Positions 31,718 through 43,303 of a DNA stretch of 64,000 bases are shown here, piece after piece. The notes under the pieces were generated by a model, which saw only the letters and a list, made by a program, of their open reading frames with translations, ran no database searches and was not told where the DNA came from. Each line of letters begins with the position of its first letter. Positions within the stretch are counted from its first letter, which is position 1. Source of the DNA: Clytia hemisphaerica (lineage: Eukaryota; Cnidaria; Hydrozoa; Leptothecata; Clytiidae); NCBI GenBank assembly GCA_902728285.1, contig CACVBU010001307.1:279193-343192 (forward strand). Direction: 5' to 3'. Made by a program: the position numbers and the translations under genes.

Positions 31718-34700
31718 ATGTCATTCCAGCCTTTTTCCAGACTTTGTGTTCAACGGTTAACACACCTGCTTGAACTTGACTCCTTGGAGGCATTTCAAAC
31801 ATTAGAGGACTGCCCTTATGTTGCCAAGAACATTCAAATTGAAGATCAGTTACCCTTTGATAATATCGAAAGATCATCTAATAATGTATTGAAGAATTCA
31901 AAATCACCAAAAGCACAAGTCAAGAAAATTTTTAAGAATATTTCAAAGAAAGGTAGGTATTGTACCGGGTGTGCCACAAATAAGTTACCCTCTTTGATTT
32001 GATATTGTAGGCAGTAGAAAAGAGATTTTTCAAAGATTGTTTCGGAATCATTCAGAGGAAAGCCTAACTTGAAATTTGGTGTATTACTTTTCAATTTTAT
32101 CCATTGGTTCAAAAGTGATTTTCAAAAACCTAAAATGTCAATTTAAAAATATGTCAAAAATTGGCTAAAAACAAGGGTATCGTTTTATGAGAGAAAGGAC
32201 TTTTTCTACCAAAACATTGAAATACAAAGTCTTGCTCCTTGTAACACTCTTTATGTTTTCTTTATCTCTATTGTTTTTTTTTACTTCTATTTTCCCCTTT
32301 GGCATAAACAAGATGCAGAATGCTTCAACTCCCACAAAATGTTCAACGTCTTTCCAAGAGTTTCCGATAGTTTTCTGTGTGTTATCATCGTTGAGAAAGG
32401 TGGAGAAGGGTGAAAGTTTTGAGAAAAATGCCTTGTTTGAACTTTTGCAGCTCATCTTGGTTCACCCTGTATTTACGGGGATGCTTAACTTTGTAAATAA
32501 GTGCTTTTTACATAATGGAAATACATTTCCTGATGCATAAAATCGTTTTGTGTCTGTATTCATTGCAATCAATTTAATACCCTTGTTTTTATCCTTTTTT
32601 TGACATATTTTTAAATTGACATTTTAGGTTTTTGAACATAACTTTTGAACCAATGAAGTAAAATCAAAAAGTAATACACCAAATTTTAAGTAAGGCTCTC
32701 CTCTAAATGATTCCGAAACAATCTTTGAAAAATCTCTTTTCTACTGCCTACAATATCAAATCAAAGAGGGTAACTCATTTGTGGCACACCCGCTATTATC
32801 TTGCCACATTTCGAAAATCATTTTCGTACACAATTTCATCATCTGAACTTGTATCCTAAGAAAAACATAAGTACCTACTTTTCGAGAAATTCTCATCAAG
32901 ATTTTTTGGAGTAACAAAACGGTTTAAAAAATAGAACGTTTTAAAGTTAAGCTCTGTATCAATCATCTAATCTGTGTGCTGTGAGCCTGAACCACTTATA
33001 ATTTTAGACATTGCTTACCTGGCTTCACTTTTGAACATGAACTTCAGGCAAAGCGTTTACAGAGTCTTTGGGACTTTTTTGACATGAAAGGTTCAGGCTC
33101 TATTTTACATATTTTGATTTTATTATACTTTTTTTATACTTTTTTATACCGCTGCTGAATTTAAACTTTAAACGTTTTTCTTTCATTTTAGAAATGCCAA
33201 CAGTATTTGGTCAAGCTGTTACAGAAGATACCTTACTGATGATAATTCAGTTGATTGACCACCTAAAGATGTGTAAGGGACGTTTTCATCTGGTCCTTAT
33301 GATCGACCATTTTAAAAGCTACTTTTGTCTTTGAATTAGATCAATTAGTTAACTTTTAATACAAGACAGGAATATTTTTATTAGACCGTTTGGTAAAATG
33401 AGCTGTCTTTTTCCAGATGCATCAACTGAGGGATTATTCCGAATCTCTGAGTTATTATTTTATTAGACCGTTTGGTAAAATGAGCTGTCTTTTTCCAGAT
33501 GCATCAACTGAGGGATTATTCCGAATCTCTGAGTTATTATTTTATTAGACCGTTTGGTAAAATGAGCTGTCTTTTTCCAGATGCATCAACTGAGGGATTA
33601 TTCCGAATCTCTGAGTTATTATTTTATTAGACCGTTTGGTAAAATGAGCTGTCTTTTTCTAGATGCATCAACTGAGGGATTATTCCGAATCTCTGAGTTA
33701 TTATTTTATTAGACCGTTTGGTAAAATGAGCTGTCTTTTTCCAGATGCATCAACTGAGGGATTATTCCGAATCTCGGGTAACAAGAAACGACAAGAGGAA
33801 CTCAAAACAGTGCTAAATCAAAACAAAGCACTTCATCTCGACAGTGAAGATTGCCCATATAATGCTCATGATATCGCTGGTGTATTGAAGCATTTCTTTG
33901 GTGAATTACCAGAGCCTCTTTTGACCAAAAGCTGTTACGTATGTTATCAACAGTTAGCAGGTAAACTGAAAGGTTAGTCAGTGTTACAAGAGTTTCAGAA
34001 CAGAAGAAGGTTTAGCAGTAATTTAGCTGATTAGCGTCTCTCTTCCAGAGATAAAAAATTGAAATTGTACATGGGGGACCGAGGATGCAATGTCTGTTTC
34101 TAATGCATGGGATCATCCCCCCCCAGGAAGATGGGGGGAATCAGATTTTGGTGCCAGGGGGGGGGGAGTGAAATTTTCAAGCTTGATGGGGGGAGAAAGG
34201 CGAATAGGGGGTATATTCAGTCCTCTACCTAGTGGGGGGAGTGATAGGATAAATACAGACCTTCCTGGTGCGTTTGGGCATTCAGGCTTATGAGCCCGTC
34301 TTTCTAGGGATTTTGAGAGTCTTTTTTTTTGCTATAGTAGCTTGCGAATTGAGGCAAGTCTGGATCATCACTTCGTAACCCTTATACAATACGGCTAGGG
34401 GGATTTCCCAATTGGTAGAGCACGAATTTTAAAGACAGGTGGGGGGAAAAGGCCAGATGGGGGATTTTAGCTCTTATTAGGAGGGACCAAAAAGCTGGAG
34501 GACGCCATGTAATACATAATTGTGGAAATTTTTGTTAAGTCATGGGGGTGGTTTTTGGTTTCAATGACTGTCCATAAGTAAAATATTGAGAAAAAAATGT
34601 TAGGCCCCGTGTACAATTTTTTTTTTGGAAGATTGCATTTTTAGTATCTTAAAATTCAACTAACTAAACTGTAACTAAATTTATGCTAACCTTTTTTTGT

Positions 34701-37700
34701 TTTGTTTTTCTCTAAAAAGGACTTTTCTTTTTAATCTTAAAATTTCGCCTTTTTAACAACCAGAATATAACCAGTATATTAAAAGCCTTTACTAAACCTT
34801 AAATTGGTAAAAAACATCCACTATTCCAACAGACATGAGCTGTAATAATAAAGATTCTTGTTTGAGCTCTTTGCAATATTTTGGCCAACAAATTTAGCGC
34901 ATGTACAAGTTAATATATAAACATTATTTTCTACTTTAAAAAAAATTACTTGACATTAAATTAAATGATTTTAATAACTTTGAATTAAATTCATATTTAA
35001 CTTCAATATTAAAAAAACTAAACGGACAAAAATACTAACCCTAATGAAGAGTAGAAATATAGATAAGTAGTGTAGCCCTTAGATTATGATTGCATGTCGT
35101 TTAAAAACATTATTGCATGATAAAAAGCTTTTCTTCACTTTTTTGTCTCAGAAATTGATTTTGCTAAAAATTATTTGTTATATAAAGAATTTTCGAATTT
35201 TTTTATAAAAAACGCCTCTGTAAACCTTATACTACAATCAGCGCCATAATATTTAGCAAACAAGAGGAATTCCCTCAAAAATTTAAAAAAGACAAGTGAT
35301 TTTTATGTGCTTTAAAGTAGGGTTGGAAAGTAGAGTTTTAAGACCTTAATATCTAAAATCTTCAAATTGTTCGATGTTCAAATAAGGCTGAGAATATACA
35401 TGTTTTTCTTTTCATAAGTATCTGTGACCTGGATTTGCTAAAAAAATAAACATCTCTTAAGAATATCAGTGAGCTTTGGTTACTCGTCATGTGTTGTGTA
35501 CTTGAGAAGAGTAATTTCCCTCTCTATCTTAACGAGGGTCCCCAGCGGTAACTCTGATCATGATATTACGCAATTTTTTCTCTTCAATCACGAAAATCAT
35601 GCAAATCAGAAAAAAAAATAGACAATCACGCATCCTTTTGAAAGAGTCTAAATCACGTATCACGGCTCAAAAATCTTTCAAATCATGATCACGTTTTGAC
35701 CTCTCATCGCGCAATGAGGAAGAAAAAATTTCCAAATCACGTAATCACGCTGCAATAAAGTCCCTATCACGTCATCACGAAAACCGCTTGGGGGGGGGCT
35801 CTTTAACTGATTTTTTAATGAACCTTATACCAAGTGTTTACACTAAAAAACAATAGTTTTCTTATTAATTACCCAATTTTGACCTTATTAAGCATTTTAA
35901 GTAGTTATTATAAAAGAATCTACACAAAAAGCCGAAAAAGTCAATCTCATTTTTTTTAATCACAAGCATAATTTGAGCTTAATTCCAAAATATAGCTAAG
36001 CCTGGCTAAGCATAACTGAGCCTATTTTCGAAAAATATTTTTTTTTTTTAAACATGTACCCTGTTAGCCACTTAACCCCTCACAAATGTAAAAATCTAAA
36101 AAAACAAAGTGGAACTACTAAAATCCCAATTCTCGCCCGAGCTTTGAATTAAGAAAAACGTAAAAAAGTACCCAAAATTGTCAATATATTTTGGCGGTGA
36201 TTGTAGTTCAGTATACGTGTTGTAAAATTTTACTTAAAAATACGATACGATTTTTATTCCTTCAGAAATGGACAGTATAACGCGCTACAAGAAGAAAGTG
36301 GAAACATTGAAAATGTTATTCCTTTTACTACCGCCGTTGAATAGATTGTTACTAAAGAAACTGGTGGAATTGTTAACTGTGGTTGCAGCACAGGAGACGA
36401 GTAAAATGACCGCTTATAACCTTGGTGTCATCTTTGCACCCAATGTTGTCTGCACTCGGCAGGTATGCATCAGTGACGAATTTTCAATCTAAGGAATATA
36501 GATACCCCTGATTTCAAACCACCGTCTGGCCAGCCTTTGTTTTTCGGATTTCGTCAACGAATAAATTGCTATTTTTTTATATATATTGTTCTCATAGGAC
36601 TTGTCCTTAGATCTACAACGTTGTCTTGAGCTAAACTGCCTTGTTTAATCTTAAAGGATCTTAACCCTTAGAAGCCAGAATACGTATATATACGTTTTGA
36701 AAAGGCCATTTTCCCGATACACAGTCTTTTGGTCATAACTCCTGACAACTTAGGATTCAGAGAAAAAAAATCCGCTATTTTTTGTAGCTGAGAGAAAGAG
36801 CTTTCCAACGGTACCAAAGTTGATACCTGAATCGTTTGTTCTGGTCGAGAAATTGCCTTTGAAAGAAAAAATTTCCAGAAAAAAATGATGAAATTTTTGG
36901 CCTTTTTCAAAAAAGTAAGCGGCTTTGAAAGGTTAATAAAAATTTTTCTAATCTTTAAAACTGGTTCAAACTGTCCAAAATGACTACTGGTACTAAGAGA
37001 GAGTAGATAAAGGCATTTTAAATGAAAAATGAAAAACAATTGAGTCCATGTTTAACCCTTAGAAGCCAGAATACGTATATATACGTTTTGAAAAGGCCAT
37101 TTTCCCGATACACAGTCTTTTGGTCATAACTCCTGACCACTTGGGATTCAGAGAAAAAAAATCGGCTATTTTTTGTAGCTGAGAGAAAGAGCTTTCCAAC
37201 GGTACCAAAGTTGATACCTGAATCGTTTGTCCTGGTCGAGAAATTGCCTTTGAGAGAAAAAATTTCCAGAAAAAAATGATGAATTTTTGGCCTTTTCAAA
37301 AAAGTAAGTGGCTTTGAAAGGTTAATAAAAAATTTTTAAATCTTTAAAACTGGTTCAAACTGTCCAAAATGACTACTGGTACTAAGAGAGAGTAGATAAA
37401 GGCATTTTAAATGAAAAATGAAAAACAATTGAGTCCATGTTTAACCCTTAAAAGCCAGAATACGTATATATACGTTTTGAAAAGGCCATTTTACCGATAC
37501 ACAGTCTTTTGGTCATAACACCTGACCACTTGGGATTCAGAGAAAAAGATCAGCTATTTTTTGTAGCTGAGAGAAAGAGCTTTCCAACGGTACCAAAGTT
37601 GATACCTGAATCGTTTGTTCTGGTCGAGAAATTGCCTTTGAGAGGAAAAATTTCCAGAAAAAAATGATGAAATTTTTGGCCTTTTTCAAAAAAGTAAGTG

Positions 37701-40700
37701 GCTTTGAAAGGTTAATAAAAAATTTTTAAATCTTTAAAACTGGTTCAAACTGTCCAAAATGACTACTGGTACTAAGAGAGAGTAGATAAAGGCATTTTAA
37801 ATGAAAAATGAAAAACAATTGAGTCCATGTTTAACCCTTAAAAGCCAGAATACGTATATATACGTTTTGAAAAGGCCATTTTACCGATACACAGTCTTTT
37901 GGTCATAACACCTGACCACTTGGGATTCAGAGAAAAAAAATCAGCTATTTTTTGTAGCTGAGAGAAAGAGCTTTCCAACGGTACCAAAGTTGATACCTGA
38001 ATCGTTTGTCCTGGTCGAGAAATTGCCTTTGAGAGAAAAAATTTCCAGAAAAAAATGATGAAATTTTTGGCCTTTTTCAAAAAAGTAAGTGGCTTTGAAA
38101 GGTTAATAAAAAATTTTTAAATCTTTAAAACTGGTTCAAACTGTCCAAAATGACTACTGGTACTAAGAGAGAGTAGATAAAGGCATTTTAAATGAAAAAT
38201 GAAAAACAATTGAGTCCATGTTTAACCCTTAGAAGCCAGAATACGTATATATACGTTTTGAAAAGGCCATTTTCCCGATACACAGTCTTTTGGTCATAAC
38301 TCCTGACCACTTGGGATTCAGAGAAAAAAAATCGGCTATTTTTTGTAGCTGAGAGAAAGAGCTTTCCAACGGTACCAAAGTTGATACCTGAATCGTTTGT
38401 CCTGGTCGAGAAATTGCCTTTGAAAGAAAAAATTTCCAGAAAAAAATGATGAAATTTTTGGCCTTTTTCAAAAAAGTAAGCGGCTTTGAAAGGTTAATAA
38501 AAATTTTTCTAATCTTTAAAACTGGTTCAAACTGTCCAAAATGACTACTGGTACTAAGAGAGAGTAGATAAAGGCATTTTAAATGAAAAATGAAAAACAA
38601 TTGAGTCCATGTTAACCCTTAAAAGCCAGAATACGTATATATACGTTTTGAAAAGGCCATTTTACCGATACACAGTCTTTTGGTCATAACACCTGACCAC
38701 TTGGGATTCAGAGAAAAAGATCAGCTATTTTTTGTAGCTGAGAGAAAGAGCTTTCCAACGGTACCAAAGTTGATACCTGAATCGTTTGTTCTGGTCGAGA
38801 AATTGCCTTTGAGAGGAAAAATTTCCAGAAAAAAATGATGAAATTTTTGGCCTTTTTCAAAAAAGTAAGCGGCTTTGAAAGGTTAATAAAAATTTTTAAA
38901 ATCTTTAAAAATGGTTCAAACTGTCCAAAATGACTACTGGTACTAAGAGAGAGTAGATAAAGGCATTTTAAATGAAAAATGAAAAACAATTGAGTCCATG
39001 TTTAACCCTTAAAAGCCAGAATACGTATATATACGTTTTGAAAAGGCCATTTTACCGATACACAGTCTTTTGGTCATAACTCATGACCACTTGGGATTCA
39101 GAGAAAAAAAATCCGCTATTTTTTGTAGCTGAGAGAAAGAGCTTTCCAACGGTACCAAAGTTGATACCTGAATCGTTTGTTCTGGTCGAGAAATTGCCTT
39201 TGGAAGGAAAAATTTCCAGAAAAAAATGATGAAATTTTTGGCCTTTTTCAAAAAAGTAAGCGGCTTTGAAAGGTTAAAATCTTTATTAATTGAGTTGAGT
39301 TTCTTTAAACACCGGTAAGAATTTTTTCAAACATTTTTGATATATTTATATATCAATTTTATAAAATATTTCTGATAAATATTAATTTTTTGTTTTCAGC
39401 CGATGGGTTGTTTGTCAGATTTTACAGAGAATGTAGAGCCGTTCACAGATTTGGTCAAATTTATTATTGAAAACTCAGAAGAAGTGTTTACTGTAAGTTC
39501 TTTGGTTTGGGATTTCGAAAACGTCAAATAAAAAATTCTCCAGAATTCTCACCAGATCTCGCGCAAGGCGGATCATACCAAAGACTCCCAAAATGGTACT
39601 TGGTGCCTCTCCGCTTGATGTTCAGCAACGGGAAGGATCAAGGGTAAATGGAGCAATCCAGGGAAAAGGGTGGCACCTTCCCCTACCTTCGGGTAAACTG
39701 CTAGAGAAAAGGGGACCTTTGAGTTGCCCTCAACACAGCAGTTTAACTTTATAAATAAAGAGAAAAGTTGTTTTTGACTTATGTAACCAAACACTCGATT
39801 ATGCTTCTTTAGATACCAGAAGATTTTTTGGAAGATGGTAAAAAGTACATCAATAACGCTGTTACAGATCACGTAAGCATCACTTATTGGTATTATATTT
39901 TGCGTGTTACAAAATTTCGCGGGTACTTAATTTCGCGATTTTTTAGGCCTAATTTCGCGAAATTTAATACCGTTTAAATTTTTCAAAAATACAAAATCGC
40001 GAAATTCTGCGAAATTAAATACCTTATCGGTAGAAATTTCGTCGGTAAAAAGTGACGAAAAAATCGCTTAGTGACGAAAGTTTTTACCGACGAATATTTT
40101 CCCCGGCCTTAATGCGCTTACCAAAACCAGCAAGTGACGAAAGTTTTTGCCGACGAATATTTTTTGCCGACGAAATTTCTACCGATAAGGTACTCTCGAA
40201 AAATTTTCAAAATAGGTCGAGAATCGAAAATACTTGTATTTGTTACACTTAGTTACTTTTTTTGTCACTTTTTTTGTTACTATTTTTGTTACTATTTTTG
40301 TTACTATTTTTGGTATGTTTCCACCCAATACGTTGTGTTTCAAACGAAATCATTCATTTTCTTTTTTTATTTCCACTTTTTGAAAATTATTGAATCGCGA
40401 AATTTAATACACGCGAAAATTTCCAGAAACTGGCAATCGCGAAATTTAGTACACGCGAAAAACGTTTCCTCGAAAAAGTTTTGCGAATCGCGAAATTTTG
40501 TAACACGCGAAATATAATACCAATAAGGTATTCTCGCGAGGTTAGGGGGAATTTTGCAAAGTCAATCTAATTTTTCATCAATATTTAAGTGATCAAAGTT
40601 CTTCCGTTTCGGATGGATTTCCGCCTCAATTGAGTATAGAGATAGGCTTTTTATGTCAATGTCTTGTTATGTAAAGTGCCTTAATTACTGACATCATAGA

Positions 40701-43303
40701 GGTATAAAGAAAGACAGGAGATGAATTTGTCGGTAATTGGTCGTTAAAGTCTTTTGATTTCTTTTATGTAATAAATCAAAAGAAATTCTAGGCTCGCCCG
40801 ATGAAATACGACCTTTTAGTAGAACTCAAGTTTGCTCTGAACATTCTTACTATCAGCATCGAAGATTTCTAGCCTTCTAATACGAGAATAAAATAAAATT
40901 TAGCTCCACGAAATAAGTTTGCGTTCAATTTTGTTATCCATTAAATTTTGTTTTGAAAAGATATTTTCTCCAGCCAGAAAATAAAAAGTTCTGTATAAGC
41001 ACACACAATTTCAAACCCAATTTGTAGACAAAAAGTCGCTGGAGAATTTTGGAGGAAAGCATTAAGCAATAGAGTTCACCTTGAAGAAAATGTTGATCGA
41101 AAAATCTTGTCATTTGATGAAGGATTGCAAAGTTTACAGGCCTTTTTTTAATCCAAATATTTTCTTACATCAATGTCAGAAACAATGAATCTCGTCTCAT
41201 CTTATTTCCAACACTTAAGTTAGCCAATAAGATTTCACCTATCAACAAAAGAACTCATTAAAAATGCACGATATATGAGATTACGAGCATCCATACCTCG
41301 TAATTTTTTTAATCGTAGGGCGAGCATGGTTACAATAGCATACTTCTCCTGTTTCTTTATACCTCCATGCTGACATTTACATTTCACTAGTTATTCGAAG
41401 ATAAAGTTCGATTATATGATTCGATTTTGAAGTCATGAAATTTATGTCATTTATTCTCTAGTTATTCTTTTAAAATTAATTTGGAACTGGATTTTGATTC
41501 TAACAATTTCAGGATGTAGAGTTGCCAATGAGTAGGGCATATTGCCAACAGATCGATTCACGACAATTCGCCAAGGAAAGTAAAGATAACACACATCAAG
41601 AACTGATGATGTTGTACAATCAAATGATGGAATTACCGGACGGTCAACTCAAGAACGATTTCCTTGAAAAGGTACTATGGGTTTCAGATTTTAGTTTCTT
41701 TTCTTACTTGTTTGGTTTTCTCCATAGACCATCGTACAATGTTCTTTCGTATCAGCGCCCGAGATACAAAATCAACAAAATTATGCAAATTTGAAGAATC
41801 TTGCCTTAATTTTTTGTTTAAAGTCCATTAAAAGATAAAAAATAAAAAACACTGCTCTATTATAGATAACCAGGTGTTCTTTAGTTTGATAACCTCTGCA
41901 ATATCAAAGACATGCCTTGTCGAATCTGATAAAAAGTACTCACTCCATGAAAATCAATTTAATGTTCTTTGATAAAATGCTATAGCGTTTTAGCACTTTC
42001 TTTGCACTTTGCATAATTATCATGAATAAATAAACTGATTTTGCAACTTTGCAAAGTAATAAAAATGCCATCTCTGATTCAGTTTCGTCAAAGTTATCCA
42101 GGAACACCGATGTTTATTCCAAAGTCTGTAAAGGTATGTCTTAATTTTTCTTTTCACTCGACCTCAATCGTTCAAAAAGGAGAATTTAAGCACTTCCTAT
42201 TTGTTATTCAAATCTTTATTTGACCCGAGGGAAAAACTCATCAGTTTTGAATATTTACCCATAAAGAGTAAAATGTATCAATGCTTCTCATTCCATTTAA
42301 CTTTCAGGAGAAACAACGTGATTCATTACCGTGTACTCCTCAACCACGGTCAAAATTCGGTGGCTGTTTGAATCGACCATCCAGTAGCTCTGTCAAGAAA
42401 GCCGCAAGTGAAAACTTTCTAGATTCAATTGATTCGAACAAGGATGTACCCAGATCCAGTATTATTGATACACCAGGCCGTAGTGAGGATAACATTCTGG
42501 CAGCTTTTAGTAATTCTAATATCTTGAATACTACTGGCACTCCTGGACGTATCAAGAAGTTTTGTAAGCGAGTTCGAAGGCGTAGCGTTGAGATTTTTAC
42601 ACTGAAAAAGGACAAAGATGAAGTGGATGATGAAAACCAGGTCTCGGTTGATGATTCCCAAGCTAATTCCTCTAGATTAAGATCAGTTTTCGGTGGTAGC
42701 ATACGGAAACCAGGTCCATCGTGGAAAGGCTTGAAGAAGTCTGTTAGTACACCGAGTTTATCAACTCGACGCAAGAGTTCTAACTCGGACTCTGAGGAAG
42801 ACTTGAGTAAGCGTAAATTATCGTTCTCCAGTGAAGTGGACATCCACAAAATGAAATCAAAACCTGTTGAAACCAAAGATCCTGTTTTTGATAAAGGTAT
42901 TGTGAACGATGCTTTTCAGGACAAAGAAAATATTACGGACAATCTGAATATGAATCCTAAGACCCCAGTTATACGGAAAGTCTTATGCCCGTCTACATCT
43001 TCGGCTGTTCGTATGCGGAACGACGAGAAACCGGCAGCGGCGAATGTTTTACAAAGTATAGACAACACACCAAAAATTATGAAATCTGCTCGCAATGAGG
43101 GAGCTGTTGGAACTTTGAAAATGAAAGCGAAAGGATTTCGAATGTCAGGGCATTTCAAGAGAATGACCTCACTGCCGAGTAAAGGTTCACCTGCTGTTAA
43201 ACAAAGCTCGAAAGATAAGGATAAAGGAAACAAAGAGAACTCGGTTGTAAGCACTAATACGACGAAAAGGAAGGAAAATATATGTACCGTTACAACTGTT
43301 TAA
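31718..43303 (+). CDS. ARHGAP19: ARHGAP19-like Rho GTPase-activating protein, nine exons
   Basis: The exons, all with GT..AG borders, are 31702-31952, 33192-33272, 33745-33972, 36266-36462, 39400-39492, 39813-39872, 41513-41671, 42083-42133 and 42308-43303. They join in frame to 699 codons from the ATG at 31718. That ATG may be internal, because the exon stays open back to its acceptor. The RhoGAP domain (about 80-275) has TEGLFRISG with arginine finger Arg114, GELPEPLLT, and NLGVIFAPN (233-241). From memory, human ARHGAP19 matches around LIxxL...EGLFR, LLFLxLPPxNR, and a helix (HQELMMLYNQMMELP) followed by the FRQSYPGTP exon, which supports orthology. The predicted role is to stimulate GTP hydrolysis by Rho in cytokinesis. 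The long final exon encodes a basic, Ser/Thr-rich, probably disordered tail with several TP sites and three KEN motifs. Confidence 0.85.
31966..32792. mobile_element. Element with about 190-bp inverted arms in RhoGAP intron
   Basis: The left end CGGGTGTGCCACAAATAAGT is mirrored by a right end that finishes at 32792, and the inverted similarity runs about 190 bp inward with scattered differences. It begins only 14 bp after the splice donor of the preceding exon. Frames inside it on both strands are translations of the arms, not genes. Confidence 0.75.
33375..33790 (+). repeat. 82-bp tandem repeat containing a 3' splice site and exon start
   Basis: Five copies begin at 33381, 33463, 33545, 33627 and 33709, exactly 82 bp apart and almost identical. 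Each carries a pyrimidine tract with ttttccag (tttctag in copy 4) followed by the first 31 bases of the RhoGAP exon. Only the last copy continues into the real exon (tcgggtaac). Use of any earlier acceptor runs into a TAG 17 codons on. Confidence 0.9.
33973..36265. other. RhoGAP intron with G-tract and CACG repeats
   Basis: A G-run-rich stretch (34110-34260 and 34435-34475) resembles the G-tract-ended elements but lacks clean ends. At 35550-35795 is the AATCACG-rich repeat related, in inverse orientation, to 11752-11960; it is followed by a G run. The rest is AT-rich intron. A tRNA A-box-like ttggtagagcac at about 34417 has no matching B box. Confidence 0.45.
36661..39277. repeat. Tandem array of a 390-bp unit, seven copies
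   Basis: Units start with TTAACCCTTAGAAGCC (or AAAAGCC) at 36661, 37052, 37441, 37831, 38222, 38612 and 39002, spaced 389-391 bp. The first about 275 bp of each unit run from TTAACCCTT to GGCTTTGAAAGGTTAA. These are imperfect inverted ends with TTAA on both sides, like a piggyBac-type MITE. The other about 115 bp form a constant spacer. The last copy stops at the MITE end. Each unit has a palindromic acgtatatatacgt. The array lies in a RhoGAP intron; minus-strand frames across it are repeat translations. Confidence 0.85.
39883..40527. mobile_element. TTTCGCG-type MITE in RhoGAP intron, with nested palindrome
   Basis: The left end CTTATTGGTATTATATTTTG and the right end, whose inverse reads CTTATTGGTATTATATTTCG, continue into GCGTGTTACAAAATTTCGCG. 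Inside, 40020-40192 is a second palindrome (ACCTTATCGGTAGAAATTTC and its inverse). The stretch 40255-40315 is a tttttgttactat microsatellite. The element begins 10 bp after the splice donor of the exon ending at 39872. Confidence 0.7.
40699..41365. mobile_element. TIR element with GAGGTATAAAGAAA ends in RhoGAP intron
   Basis: GAGGTATAAAGAAAGACAGG at 40699 is mirrored by a right end whose inverse reads GAGGTATAAAGAAACAGGAG. The adjoining gctcgccc / agggcgagc blocks are also inverted relative to each other. It is about 667 bp and non-coding. Confidence 0.55.

Noticed and set aside
31846..32540. ORFs of about 90-117 codons on both strands
   Set aside because: They lie in the inverted-arm element 31966-32792 and lack protein-like features.
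33375..33790. CRISPR-like array
   Set aside because: The repeats have no unique spacers, the unit is a splice acceptor plus exon start, and the genome is eukaryotic.
34398..34445. tRNA-like A box (ttggtagagcac)
   Set aside because: No B box or cloverleaf partner follows at the right distance.
36668..38989. Several similar minus-strand ORFs (MFFIFHLKCLYLL...)
   Set aside because: They are translations of the 390-bp tandem array and repeat with its period; no independent evidence for a gene.
36661..39011. TTAACCC motif as interstitial telomere repeat
   Set aside because: It occurs once per 390-bp unit, not as a tandem hexamer; it fits a TTAA transposon end better.
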